NCBI RefSeq assembly: GCF_900109935.1
Contig: NZ_FOBV01000009.1
Location: 62,001 to 126,000 of the forward strand
Length of the DNA: 64,000 nt
Reading direction: 5' to 3'
DNA from: Chryseobacterium taichungense
GTDB lineage: Bacteria > Bacteroidota > Bacteroidia > Flavobacteriales > Weeksellaceae
A program made the position numbers and the translations under genes. Position 1 is the first letter of the stretch, and each line of letters begins with the position of its first letter. Positions 21,931 through 30,311 of the stretch are shown one piece after another. Under the pieces are notes generated by a model that was not told the DNA's origin, did no database searches, and saw nothing but the letters and a program-made list of their open reading frames with translations.

Positions 21931-24153
21931 ATGAGCGATATCAAATATGCACTTTATACCTCTTCAAAGGGCTTTAAAGTCGTAGGAGGTATAGCTGCAC
22001 AATTCCTGAAGGCGGATGGTTCGGTAGATGCCAATTCTTATATCCCGGCAGGTACGGATATTAATATGGCAGATAAGAGTATTAATTTCACAACGGGAAG
22101 TCTTTCGCGTTATGAAAATAACAGCAAGGTCATTCATAAAGTTTTTCAGAAGTTTACAGATGTCGCGCAGACTGGAATTTTGAGTATAAAATTTCCACAA
22201 GCATCAATATCCGCTACGATGTTTGACGTTACTATAAAAATTTATGGCTATCAGGCAAGATATTTAGGGAACCTGAGAATCTCATTTTACAAACAAACCG
22301 CAATTCTTATTCATCCGTCTGGCCATAAAGCGGTTCTGGAATGTTCCGAAACATTTCCCACAACTGTAATTAATGCCGGTCTTGATGCTGCTGGAAACGT
22401 ATGTATCAATATAGGTGAAGCAACAACATTTTGGAATACCAATTTTGCTGTGGAGGTTGAAAGGGTTGGTGTTATATACACCGGAAGAACGGCGGACTGG
22501 TCGAAAGGATGGTCAATGACTACTGAAACAGATACATCGACCTATCAGTCAATTTTGAATATAGTCCCTGACATAGTTGCATCCAGAACGTGGGTAGATC
22601 AAAACAATATAGGGTCGATCCCTAAATCCGCTACGGTATTGGGATCTACTGACCTTAATACGGTTTTAACGCCTGGATTTTATAATCAGCTTACCAATTC
22701 AGGATCAATTTTAGCCAATAATTACCCATTAGAGGGGTTATTTGCCGGAAGTTTACGAGTATATAGAACAATTTCTACAGGCATTGTGCAAGAGTACCAG
22801 ACCAGAAGTTCCGGGGGGACTGTAACATTTATAAGAAGCACTGAAAATAGTGGTGCAAGCTGGACTGCATGGAAGAAGGTTTTAACGAGTGCAGATTTTA
22901 ATCCTTCCAACTACTATACGCAGAACGAAACTTCAAACTTGTTCGTCAAGAAGAGTGGGGCTGAAACGATCAGCGATACAAAAACCTTTACCCACAGCCC
23001 TGTTATTCCAAACGGAACAATTGGAACCCATGCGGTAAACAAAAATCAGATTGAATTAAGTGCTACTCAGGAAGGAGAAGGTGGGCAACAATTGAGTATA
23101 AGTGGAAATAACGCTGTCAGCCTTACAAATTTTTTTGTAACATCGAGAGACGGAACAAGAAACCCTAACGATATTGCTCCTAATTCCACACCCAAACGAG
23201 TGCGATTTGATTTTGCACAATCGAACACTGCAGGATTAAAAGCATCAGGAAATTATGCTGGAATAATGACTTATTCTCCTTGGGACGGCACTAAGGCATC
23301 TACGGGCGACTCATCTTACCAGTTGGCATTTGCTAATCAGACCGGTGTAGACGGCGCAGGTATTCCAATGCTCAAAATAAGAAAAGGGATTGATGGAAGC
23401 TGGTCATCATTATGGTATAAATTGTGGTCAGAAGGAGATTTCACTTCGTCAAACATCCAACAGTGGAATTATGCTTATCAGTATGGGTTAAAGCTAAATC
23501 AACAATTTACTACCAACTCAAATTCAGGCTTAATGATTGCTGATAATTATTTCGGAGGTGAATCGGGAATGATAGATGAATCCCAGAAAAAATTTGTAGC
23601 AGCGAGAAGAGGTGAATATTATTTTTATGGTTCCGAACTTGATTTATTTGATGGCCTGAATTATCATATCGATATGAGAACCTTCGGAATGGGAAGGGAA
23701 GCTAATGGTACTGATAAACTAACGGTAGAGGGATCTGTAAAAGCCAGTAATAATTTTAAATCGGAAGATGAAAGCCCTGATACATTGTTTATACCTGATG
23801 GTCGTACGTCTTTGTTAAGAGATGAAATTATTAACGATCAACCTGAATATGCCATCAGATTAGATCCGCATGAGTATGTACTGGATTCATTTAGCTCTCT
23901 TGGTATAGATGATAGAAACAGGCTCATCCATATCATCGGGGAATATGTTAAGATGGTTGTTGATTTTAAACAAGTTTATCCTAAACAGCAGATCGTCATT
24001 TATAATTTTGATCAAAATGATGGCCCGATGGAGGTAAAGATACATGGCAAAACAATATATTATATTGAACCACGGTCTTTTTTAAGATTGTACGTAACCA
24101 AATCTTTACGAGTAATTGCTGAAAGATTACAGTCTTGTGATTTTGTTTGGTAA
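21931..24153 (+). CDS. Tail fibre 3 with pyocin-knob domain
   Basis: A 740-residue protein, the last of the fibre operon. The N-terminus (MSDIKYALYTSSKGF) repeats that of fibre 2. Around residues 230-330 it has the pattern of pyocin-knob domains (DLNTVLTPGFYNQL, NYPLEGLFAGSLRV, QEYQTRSSGG, SWTAWKKV), and a second part-similar block is near 430-510. A different C-terminus follows (RLDPHEYVLDSFSSLG, QIVIYNFDQNDG), which may be the receptor-binding tip. No signal peptide or transmembrane segment is present, as expected for particle assembly in the cytoplasm. A terminator follows. Confidence 0.7.
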   Translation: MSDIKYALYTSSKGFKVVGGIAAQFLKADGSVDANSYIPAGTDINMADKSINFTTGSLSRYENNSKVIHKVFQKFTDVAQTGILSIKFPQASISATMFDVTIKIYGYQARYLGNLRISFYKQTAILIHPSGHKAVLECSETFPTTVINAGLDAAGNVCINIGEATTFWNTNFAVEVERVGVIYTGRTADWSKGWSMTTETDTSTYQSILNIVPDIVASRTWVDQNNIGSIPKSATVLGSTDLNTVLTPGFYNQLTNSGSILANNYPLEGLFAGSLRVYRTISTGIVQEYQTRSSGGTVTFIRSTENSGASWTAWKKVLTSADFNPSNYYTQNETSNLFVKKSGAETISDTKTFTHSPVIPNGTIGTHAVNKNQIELSATQEGEGGQQLSISGNNAVSLTNFFVTSRDGTRNPNDIAPNSTPKRVRFDFAQSNTAGLKASGNYAGIMTYSPWDGTKASTGDSSYQLAFANQTGVDGAGIPMLKIRKGIDGSWSSLWYKLWSEGDFTSSNIQQWNYAYQYGLKLNQQFTTNSNSGLMIADNYFGGESGMIDESQKKFVAARRGEYYFYGSELDLFDGLNYHIDMRTFGMGREANGTDKLTVEGSVKASNNFKSEDESPDTLFIPDGRTSLLRDEIINDQPEYAIRLDPHEYVLDSFSSLGIDDRNRLIHIIGEYVKMVVDFKQVYPKQQIVIYNFDQNDGPMEVKIHGKTIYYIEPRSFLRLYVTKSLRVIAERLQSCDFVW

Positions 24154-24184
24154 ATATGAGAAAATAATCATATTGATTGATAAA

Positions 24185-24218
24185 AAATGGCGCTACTTTA
24201 CAATAGGTGGCGCCATTT
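24185..24218 (+). terminator. Terminator of the fibre operon
   Basis: AAATGGCGC pairs with GCGCCATTT around a 16-base loop, followed by CTTTTTTG. It also separates the particle locus from the convergent LacI gene, marking the right edge of the accessory region. Confidence 0.8.
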
Positions 24219-24289
24219 ATCTTTTTTGCTCCCAAAACGGACAAATCTTCAAATCTTTTAATAGTCCGCTTATACTGTACAAATATAAA

Positions 24290-25225
24290 CTACACAGACT
24301 GCTTTTTTATAATTGTCAATAGTTTCATTGCAGCCGTTTTACCCATTTCAAAACCATCATTAATGATACATTCGTAGGAGTCGTCCAGATACTTGGGGAG
24401 AATTCCTTCTGTGATAGCAACAACTTTTGCCTTCGAGGAATTTATTCTTTTGTTTACAAGTGAACTATGCAGTCCGGCAAGAGTTTCGTCGCTCATCGCA
24501 AAATAACCGTCGAAATCTTCATAATCAAAGATAATATTCAGTTTTTCCTTTACCATATCAGCAGAATCACAATAAATGATCTTACATTTTACATCCTTAT
24601 ATTTATCAATAATCTCTAAAAAATGATTTTTCCGGGTTTGAGATATTTCAAGATTTTCATCACCAAAAATAGCAATGATGTTTTTGCAGTTAGCATCTAT
24701 GAGCTTTTTAGCGGCAGCTTGTGCATAAAGTCTGTTGTCAAATATCACCTCTTCAAATGAATGCTGTGGCATTGTCTTGTCGAAAATAACCAAAGGAATT
24801 TCTAGCTGAAGGATTCTGCTGAGATGATTCAGATCCTTCGTATGTTTGGTAAGTGAGATCAGTATACCATCTACTCTGGAATTGATACAAGTAAGCAGGT
24901 TTTCTTCTTCAATGCCGACAGATTCTTCCGAAGAAAGTACAAAAAAATTATAGCCTTCCGAATGCAGCACGGAAGAAATTCCTTTAATAATAGATGGTAT
25001 AAAGAACATAGACATTTCGGGAATAATGAGTCCTATCACTTTAGAGGACTTTTTCCGAAAATTAATGGCAAAATCATTGGGAATGTAACTAAAAGTTTCT
25101 GCCGCCTCCTTTACCCGAGCCTTTACGGCATGGCTGATGTCGGGATGATCCTTTAAAGCTCTGGATACCGTAGAAACGTTGATATTAAGCATTTCTGCGA
25201 GATCTTTTATAGTGATTCTTTTCAT
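24290..25225 (-). CDS. LacI-family sugar repressor
   Basis: A 311-residue regulator with an N-terminal LacI helix-turn-helix (ITIKDLAEMLNINVSTVSRAL) and hinge, then a periplasmic-binding-protein-like effector domain (VIGLIIPEM, GILISLT, NDGFEMGKTAAMKLL). It is divergent from the TonB receptor gene at 25470, and the gap holds two LacI-type palindromes. It should repress the receptor, and perhaps the enzyme and carrier genes, until a sugar binds. Its length is slightly shorter than the usual 330-340 residues. Confidence 0.9.
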   Translation of the reverse strand: MKRITIKDLAEMLNINVSTVSRALKDHPDISHAVKARVKEAAETFSYIPNDFAINFRKKSSKVIGLIIPEMSMFFIPSIIKGISSVLHSEGYNFFVLSSEESVGIEEENLLTCINSRVDGILISLTKHTKDLNHLSRILQLEIPLVIFDKTMPQHSFEEVIFDNRLYAQAAAKKLIDANCKNIIAIFGDENLEISQTRKNHFLEIIDKYKDVKCKIIYCDSADMVKEKLNIIFDYEDFDGYFAMSDETLAGLHSSLVNKRINSSKAKVVAITEGILPKYLDDSYECIINDGFEMGKTAAMKLLTIIKKQSV

Positions 25226-25353
25226 TTTATGTTAATGAAGGCAATTTTTGGGTTAATTTAGTGATAATATGGTGCTAAATTTAAGTTAAAAAATGTTAAT
25301 ATTTTTAAATTAAAAAGTTAACCAAAAGTTAAAATAAAAATAAGTTTTCCACC

Positions 25354-25376
25354 GCAAACGTTTGCGCAAACGTTTG
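25354..25376. promoter_or_regulatory. Two abutting LacI-type operators
   Basis: GCAAACGTTTGC at 25354-25365 is immediately followed by GCAAACGTTTG at 25366-25376; their CG centres are 12 bp apart. CAAACGTTTG is the usual core for LacI-family operators. The pair lies about 95 bases before the receptor ATG and 130 bases before the repressor ATG. Confidence 0.75.
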
Positions 25377-25469
25377 AAATTAAAGCTAATTTAACACAGC
25401 TGATAAATGGTATTTTGGATAAGGTAAAAAAAAATACTTTTAAGCCATAATTAAAAACTCCTAAAAAAT

Positions 25470-27893
25470 ATGGAATCAAAAATTTTTACCAAATTACTCA
25501 TCTTCGGTGCCATGAACACAGCAGCATTTATGTTCTCTCAAAATACTGAAAATGATACGATAACAAGAGGTAAAGCCATTGATGAGGTTGTTGTTACCGG
25601 AAATTCGAACCCGAAAGCATCCATCAAAACCAGTACGTCTATTTCCACATTAAAAATGAAAGATATAGAAAATGCAGCGCCAAGAACTACCGCAGAGATT
25701 TTCCGTACCATTCCGGGAATCCGTTCAGAATCTTCTGGTGGGGAAGGTAACTCCAATATTACAGTGAGAGGGGTGCCTGTTTCAGCCGGCGGCTCAAGAT
25801 ATTTGCTGATTCAGGAAGATGGTCTTCCGGTAATGCAGTTTGGAGACATCGCTTTCGGAACCCAGGACCAGTTTACAAGATTTGACTCGTTTGTATCAAG
25901 AGTAGAGGCGCTTAGAGGAGGTTCGGCTTCCGTATTTGCCAGCAATTCTCCAGCGGGGATTATCAACTTTATTACCAAGACCGGTGAGAAAGAAGGCGGA
26001 AGCATTACCCAACAAATGGGACTTAACTACAAAAATTACAGAACCGATTTCGATTACGGAACCAAAATAGGAGATGACACTTATATGGCAGTAGGAGGTT
26101 TCTACAGAATTGGGGACGGACCAAGAAAAACAGGATTCAATTCCAATAACGGCGGCCAGTTCAGACTTTCTTTGCTTAAAAAATTTGAAAAAGGAAGCTT
26201 CAGGATCTATGCAAAAGTTCTGGACGACAGAACTGCGGCGTATATGCCTATGCCTGTTGGTGTTACAGGTACAGATGCTGACCCGAAATGGTCTTCACTG
26301 CCTAACTACAACATTCTTACAGGGGCTTTGCAAACCATCAACCTGCAGCACGACAGAACTTTGGGTAATGACGGTAATATTTTTAATACTGATGTTTCAG
26401 ACGGGATGCATTCTTTGTCAAAAGTTATCGGTGCTGAATTCAATTATAATCTTGGCGAAGGCTGGAAATTGGAAGAAAAAATCAGGTATGCTGCCAATGG
26501 CGGACAGTTTGTAGCACCTTTTCCGGCAAGCGTGAGCAAAGGTAGCGACTTCTTCAATACGGCTAATTTTGCCAATTTCGGAAGCGCAGTCTATGCAGGA
26601 ACCAACACGCCGGTTGATATGAATGCGAACTATATGAAAATCGCTCTTTTCAACGTTAAGCTGAATAACTTCAATAATTTTGTGAATGACTTTAACATCA
26701 GCAAAAAATGGGATGTTGTGAAATTCAATGCCGGGTTGTACAAATCTTCCCAGAATATCAATATGTCCTGGATGTGGAACAATTATTTGCAGGAAGTCAG
26801 CGATAAAAATGCAAGATTAATTGATGTGAAAAATACCGCAGGACAGTACATTACCGACAATGGTTTGCTTAACTACGGAATGAAAGACTGGGGCAACCTG
26901 AAAAGAGACTATAATACCAAATACGATATCACCGCTCCTCACGCTCAGGTGGAAATCAATGCAACAGACAAATTAACCATCGATGCAGGCGCAAGATATG
27001 ATATTGGAAAAGTTACAGGCTATTTTTCAGGCGCAACGGTAACTTACACCAGCCGTGATATGAACGGAAACGGTGTGATTGATATTCCTGAACAGATGGT
27101 TGGATCTAATGATAACATTAATATTCCTGTAAATTACAGATATGGAATTTTCGGATATTCAATGGGTGCGAACTATGCTTTGAACAACAAAAATGCCGTT
27201 TTCGCAAGAGTGAGCCGGGGCGGAAGCGCATCTGCGGACAGAATCCTGTTCTCCGGATACAATTATACCAATAATGACGATCCTGCTTTGGATGCTGTTA
27301 AAGTAAACAAAGTGAATCAAGTGGAAGCGGGTTATAAATTAAGAGGCTCAGGATATTTCCTTAACACCACCTTGTTCTATGCAGGAACTAAAGAGGCCAA
27401 TTATGAAGCTACAACTCAGAAAAAAACTGAAAATAAATACCAGTCTTTCGGGGTAGAATTGGATGGTTATTACAAAATCACCCAGGGATTGGATGTGAAA
27501 GCAGGTCTTACCTATACCCACGCTGAAATCAAAAATGCCATAGACCCTACGATCATCGGAAATATGCCGAGAAGAACACCGAAATTGATGTATTCTGTGA
27601 ATCCTAATTTCAATGCGAACAAGTTCAATGTAGGATTCTACCTGATTGGTGCTACCAAAGCCTTCACCCAGGATAACAACAAATTGGTAATGCCAGGCTA
27701 TGCTATTGTCAATCCGTATGTTTCTTATCAGGTACTCAAAAACCTTTCTGTAAGTTTGAATGCCAATAATATTTTCAATACCATTGCAGTGACAGAAGCA
27801 GAAGAAGGTTCAATTGCCGGTGGAAACGGAATCGTGAGAGCGAGAACTCTTCCGGGAGCCAGCTATAGCGTGAGTGTAAAATTTGATTTATAA
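25470..27893 (+). CDS. TonB-dependent outer-membrane receptor
   Basis: An 807-residue receptor with a signal peptide (ending SQNTEND), a TonB-box-like DEVVVTGN, a plug domain (IFRTIPGIRSESSGGEG, NITVRGVP, VEALRGGSASVFASNSPAGIINFITKTG) and a C-terminal 22-strand barrel ending in KFDL with the usual aromatic final residue pattern. No CarboxypepD_reg domain and no SusD partner are present. It is controlled by the LacI-type operators immediately upstream. With the GH100 enzyme and SUT-like carrier downstream, it probably takes up sucrose or a related small oligosaccharide across the outer membrane, but the substrate is inferred from neighbours. Confidence 0.88.
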   Translation: MESKIFTKLLIFGAMNTAAFMFSQNTENDTITRGKAIDEVVVTGNSNPKASIKTSTSISTLKMKDIENAAPRTTAEIFRTIPGIRSESSGGEGNSNITVRGVPVSAGGSRYLLIQEDGLPVMQFGDIAFGTQDQFTRFDSFVSRVEALRGGSASVFASNSPAGIINFITKTGEKEGGSITQQMGLNYKNYRTDFDYGTKIGDDTYMAVGGFYRIGDGPRKTGFNSNNGGQFRLSLLKKFEKGSFRIYAKVLDDRTAAYMPMPVGVTGTDADPKWSSLPNYNILTGALQTINLQHDRTLGNDGNIFNTDVSDGMHSLSKVIGAEFNYNLGEGWKLEEKIRYAANGGQFVAPFPASVSKGSDFFNTANFANFGSAVYAGTNTPVDMNANYMKIALFNVKLNNFNNFVNDFNISKKWDVVKFNAGLYKSSQNINMSWMWNNYLQEVSDKNARLIDVKNTAGQYITDNGLLNYGMKDWGNLKRDYNTKYDITAPHAQVEINATDKLTIDAGARYDIGKVTGYFSGATVTYTSRDMNGNGVIDIPEQMVGSNDNINIPVNYRYGIFGYSMGANYALNNKNAVFARVSRGGSASADRILFSGYNYTNNDDPALDAVKVNKVNQVEAGYKLRGSGYFLNTTLFYAGTKEANYEATTQKKTENKYQSFGVELDGYYKITQGLDVKAGLTYTHAEIKNAIDPTIIGNMPRRTPKLMYSVNPNFNANKFNVGFYLIGATKAFTQDNNKLVMPGYAIVNPYVSYQVLKNLSVSLNANNIFNTIAVTEAEEGSIAGGNGIVRARTLPGASYSVSVKFDL

Positions 27894-27944
27894 ATATTAT
27901 AAATAATTGATTATAAAAAGCTCTGTGATGTTTCCTATCAATAG

Positions 27945-28130
27945 CCCCGAGCTGAAGCTCGGGGTAAATAGGAGTCAGCAAATGATTTTTTTGCTCCGTA
28001 AGAGCAATATCTGTGTAGACAAAAGAACTATTTGGAAAGAGCACGCCGTAGGTGTGCAATCTAAATTGTCGCATTTTAAAAGGGCAGAGTCCCAAAGGGA
28101 CGATTTAACAAAGGATAGGGCAATCCTATC
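27945..28130. repeat. Array of short palindromes
   Basis: Five small stem-loops occur within 190 bases: CCCCGAGC/GCTCGGGG (27945-27964), TTGCTC/GAGCAA (27991-28007), GCAC/GTGC (28041-28057), GTCCC/GGGAC (28089-28101) and GATAGG/CCTATC (28115-28130). Loops are three to nine bases. This looks like a REP/BIME-type intergenic element. An 81-codon ORF drawn through it is a repeat translation. Confidence 0.65.
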
Positions 28131-28167
28131 AACAAAAATTATTGTCAGATGAAAATAGATATCATAA

Positions 28168-28318
28168 ACAGGTCGCTCCTACGGAGCTTTAATTGCTTGA
28201 AAAAAACTTAGCTATTAACAGTTTTGCTCCTATCAGAGCTGTATCTGGTCTCAGAGAGACTTGCTGTTAATAGAAAAAATTAAGCCGATAAAAACAAAGC
28301 TCCGGAGGAGCGACCTGT
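28168..28318. mobile_element. MITE-like 151-bp element with 23-bp inverted ends
   Basis: The ends 28168-28190 and 28296-28318 are inverted copies, matching at 22 of 23 positions (ACAGGTCGCTCCTACGGAGC at the left end). Inside, CTATTAACAG and CTGTTAATAG form a second inverted pair and GTCTC/GAGAC a third, so the whole folds as nested hairpins. It carries no gene. It is likely a non-autonomous or REP-type element. No target-site duplication was identified. Confidence 0.6.
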
Positions 28319-28459
28319 CTTTTTATGCTATAGACATTCAGTTCTTCGATTCACTTGTATTTTTAATCGGACAATAATGATTCAACATAATTTCGAAAGA
28401 GCAAAGTCAATTTAATGACTCCCCTTTTGAATAAATATTAATGAACAAACCAATTTAAA

Positions 28460-29587
28460 ATGTTTAAAGAAGAAGCCTTGAACATCATTAGGAAAGCGAT
28501 TACAGAAGAAGGAATTTTAGCATCGGCGCAGCAAAGGGACAACTATGCCAGAGTTTGGGCAAGAGACTCGATGATGGCAGGTTATGCCGGGATTTTGGCC
28601 AATGATGAAGAGATTCTTGCAGGCCTGGAACAATCCATCCTCACGCTTGCTAAACATCAGGCAGAAAACGGACAGATTCCGTCCAATGTCGTGAACGGAA
28701 AAGCGAGCTATGGAACGCACGTCGGCAGAACTGATGCCACCACCTGGTGGATTATCGTAACCTGTGAATATTTGAAAATTTACCAAAAAGCAGAGCTAAA
28801 ACAACAGTTGGAAGACAAAATTTTCAAAGCATTGTCCTGTCTCAAAACATGGGAATACAATCAGCGAGGTTTGCTATACAGCCCACTTGGCGGAAACTGG
28901 GCAGACGAATATGTGACTTCCGGATACACTTTGTATGACAACGTTTTACGATATTGGGCGGTAAAAAATACAGCAGGATTATATCAAAATGAGGAACTGA
29001 AAAATCAGGCTACGACTATTAAAACCTTAATTCAGGACAACTTTTATAAAACCGAATCTGATTCTCCAAAATACCACGAAACAGCCTATTCCAAAACCGA
29101 ATTTAAGCCCTATTTCTGGGCTTCACTGAATGCCAATGGCTACGATGTGCGTTTCGACTTAGCAGGAAATGCTTTGGCGATTCTTTTAGATTTTGATTTG
29201 GATTTTAAAGTTTTTTCAGAATTTTTGGAAGACCTGTACATACAATTCGGACATTGGATGCTTCCTGTTTTCTATCCCGTGATTTATCCCGGCGATTACG
29301 ACTGGAAACTTCTAGAAAACAACTACAGCTACAGCTTCAAAAATGAGCCGCACCATTTCCACAATGGGGGTTCCTGGCCTATATTTCTGGGTTGGCTTTG
29401 TCTGGCACTTAAGAGAAAAGGATTGGCGGAAATCCCTGGAAAGATAATTTTTCAGTACGAACAGTTGTTGCAGGAAAAAGGTTTTCATTTCAGGGAATAT
29501 TATTCCACCGATAAACTCCTGCCTCTGGGAACCGAGCAATTGTGCTTTTCGGCTTCAGGATATCTGATGATGACCATGGAAAAATAG
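28460..29587 (+). CDS. GH100-family (neutral invertase-like) glycosidase
   Basis: A 375-residue soluble protein without a signal peptide, so cytoplasmic. GH100 landmarks are visible: the RDS motif in VWARDSMMAGYAG, HVGRTDATTWW, and the strongly conserved HNGGSWP in PHHFHNGGSWPIFLGWL. GH100 enzymes are (alpha/alpha)6 hydrolases that split sucrose into glucose and fructose. The position between a sugar receptor and a sucrose-type MFS carrier agrees. Substrate range cannot be proven from sequence; a debranching-type alpha-glucosidase is the alternative. Confidence 0.75.
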   Translation: MFKEEALNIIRKAITEEGILASAQQRDNYARVWARDSMMAGYAGILANDEEILAGLEQSILTLAKHQAENGQIPSNVVNGKASYGTHVGRTDATTWWIIVTCEYLKIYQKAELKQQLEDKIFKALSCLKTWEYNQRGLLYSPLGGNWADEYVTSGYTLYDNVLRYWAVKNTAGLYQNEELKNQATTIKTLIQDNFYKTESDSPKYHETAYSKTEFKPYFWASLNANGYDVRFDLAGNALAILLDFDLDFKVFSEFLEDLYIQFGHWMLPVFYPVIYPGDYDWKLLENNYSYSFKNEPHHFHNGGSWPIFLGWLCLALKRKGLAEIPGKIIFQYEQLLQEKGFHFREYYSTDKLLPLGTEQLCFSASGYLMMTMEK

Positions 29588-29612
29588 AATTAATAAATTA
29601 AGAAAGAATAAA

Positions 29613-30257
29613 ATGATTGGAGATATAATAGAACTTAAAGAGAATCATCTGGCAATAGGTAAAGAAATATTTGAAATACTGAATACAAAATTGCCATTAA
29701 AAAGTAAACACAAATTCACCATAGGAATAGCAGGGGAAAGTGGCAGCGGTAAATCGGTGACCGCTTTTGCGCTTCAAAAGATTTTAAATAAAAATGATAT
29801 TAAAAGTATGGTGTGGCAGATGGATGATTATTTTAAAATTCCACCAAAAAGCAATCACGAAAATCGCCTAAAATCCATAGAAAATGTAGGAATGCAGGAA
29901 GTCGATTTAGTAAAGCTTTCTGAAAATATTTCCGAGTTTAAAAACGGGAAAACAATAATAGAAAAACCTCTGGTACACTACAAAGAGAACAGAATTGCAA
30001 ATGAAAAGATAGATGCAGCAGATTACAAAGTTCTTATCGTAGAAGGAACATACATTCTGGAGATTGATGATTTTGATTTTAAAATTTTCATCGACAGAAA
30101 TTACAAAGACACTTACGAAAACAGGATGAGCAGAAACCGTGATGAAAAGAGTGATTTTGTAGAACGGGTGCTGGAAATAGAACATCAGATTATTAAACAA
30201 TTCAAAGCAAAAGCAGACCTGGTTCTTGGAAAGAATTACGAGCTCTTGCTGAAATAA
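29613..30257 (+). CDS. P-loop kinase, uridine kinase-like
   Basis: A 214-residue cytoplasmic protein with a Walker A loop (GESGSGKS, residues 41-48), an acidic MDDYF motif at about 72-76 as in uridine kinase/phosphoribulokinase-type enzymes, a core IVEGTYIL, and a lid with RMSRNRDEK. It begins 25 bases after the GH100 stop and precedes the MFS gene in the same direction, so it is probably co-transcribed and may phosphorylate a product of the sugar pathway. The uridine kinase name comes from fold resemblance; the true acceptor is not known. Confidence 0.6.
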   Translation: MIGDIIELKENHLAIGKEIFEILNTKLPLKSKHKFTIGIAGESGSGKSVTAFALQKILNKNDIKSMVWQMDDYFKIPPKSNHENRLKSIENVGMQEVDLVKLSENISEFKNGKTIIEKPLVHYKENRIANEKIDAADYKVLIVEGTYILEIDDFDFKIFIDRNYKDTYENRMSRNRDEKSDFVERVLEIEHQIIKQFKAKADLVLGKNYELLLK

Positions 30258-30311
30258 ATGATGTATTTAATTGTGCTTTACCCTGTTGATTCTCACAAAA
30301 GAAAATAAATT

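Larger units (their letters stand above)
27894..28459. other. Gap between receptor and GH100 genes
   Basis: About 565 bases, filled mainly by the palindrome array and the 151-bp inverted-end element, with an AT-rich leader before the GH100 ATG. No gene was recognised. Confidence 0.55.

Noticed and set aside
27907..28152. 81-codon plus-strand ORF in the palindrome array
   Set aside because: The frame runs through hairpins of a repeat element and has no family features.
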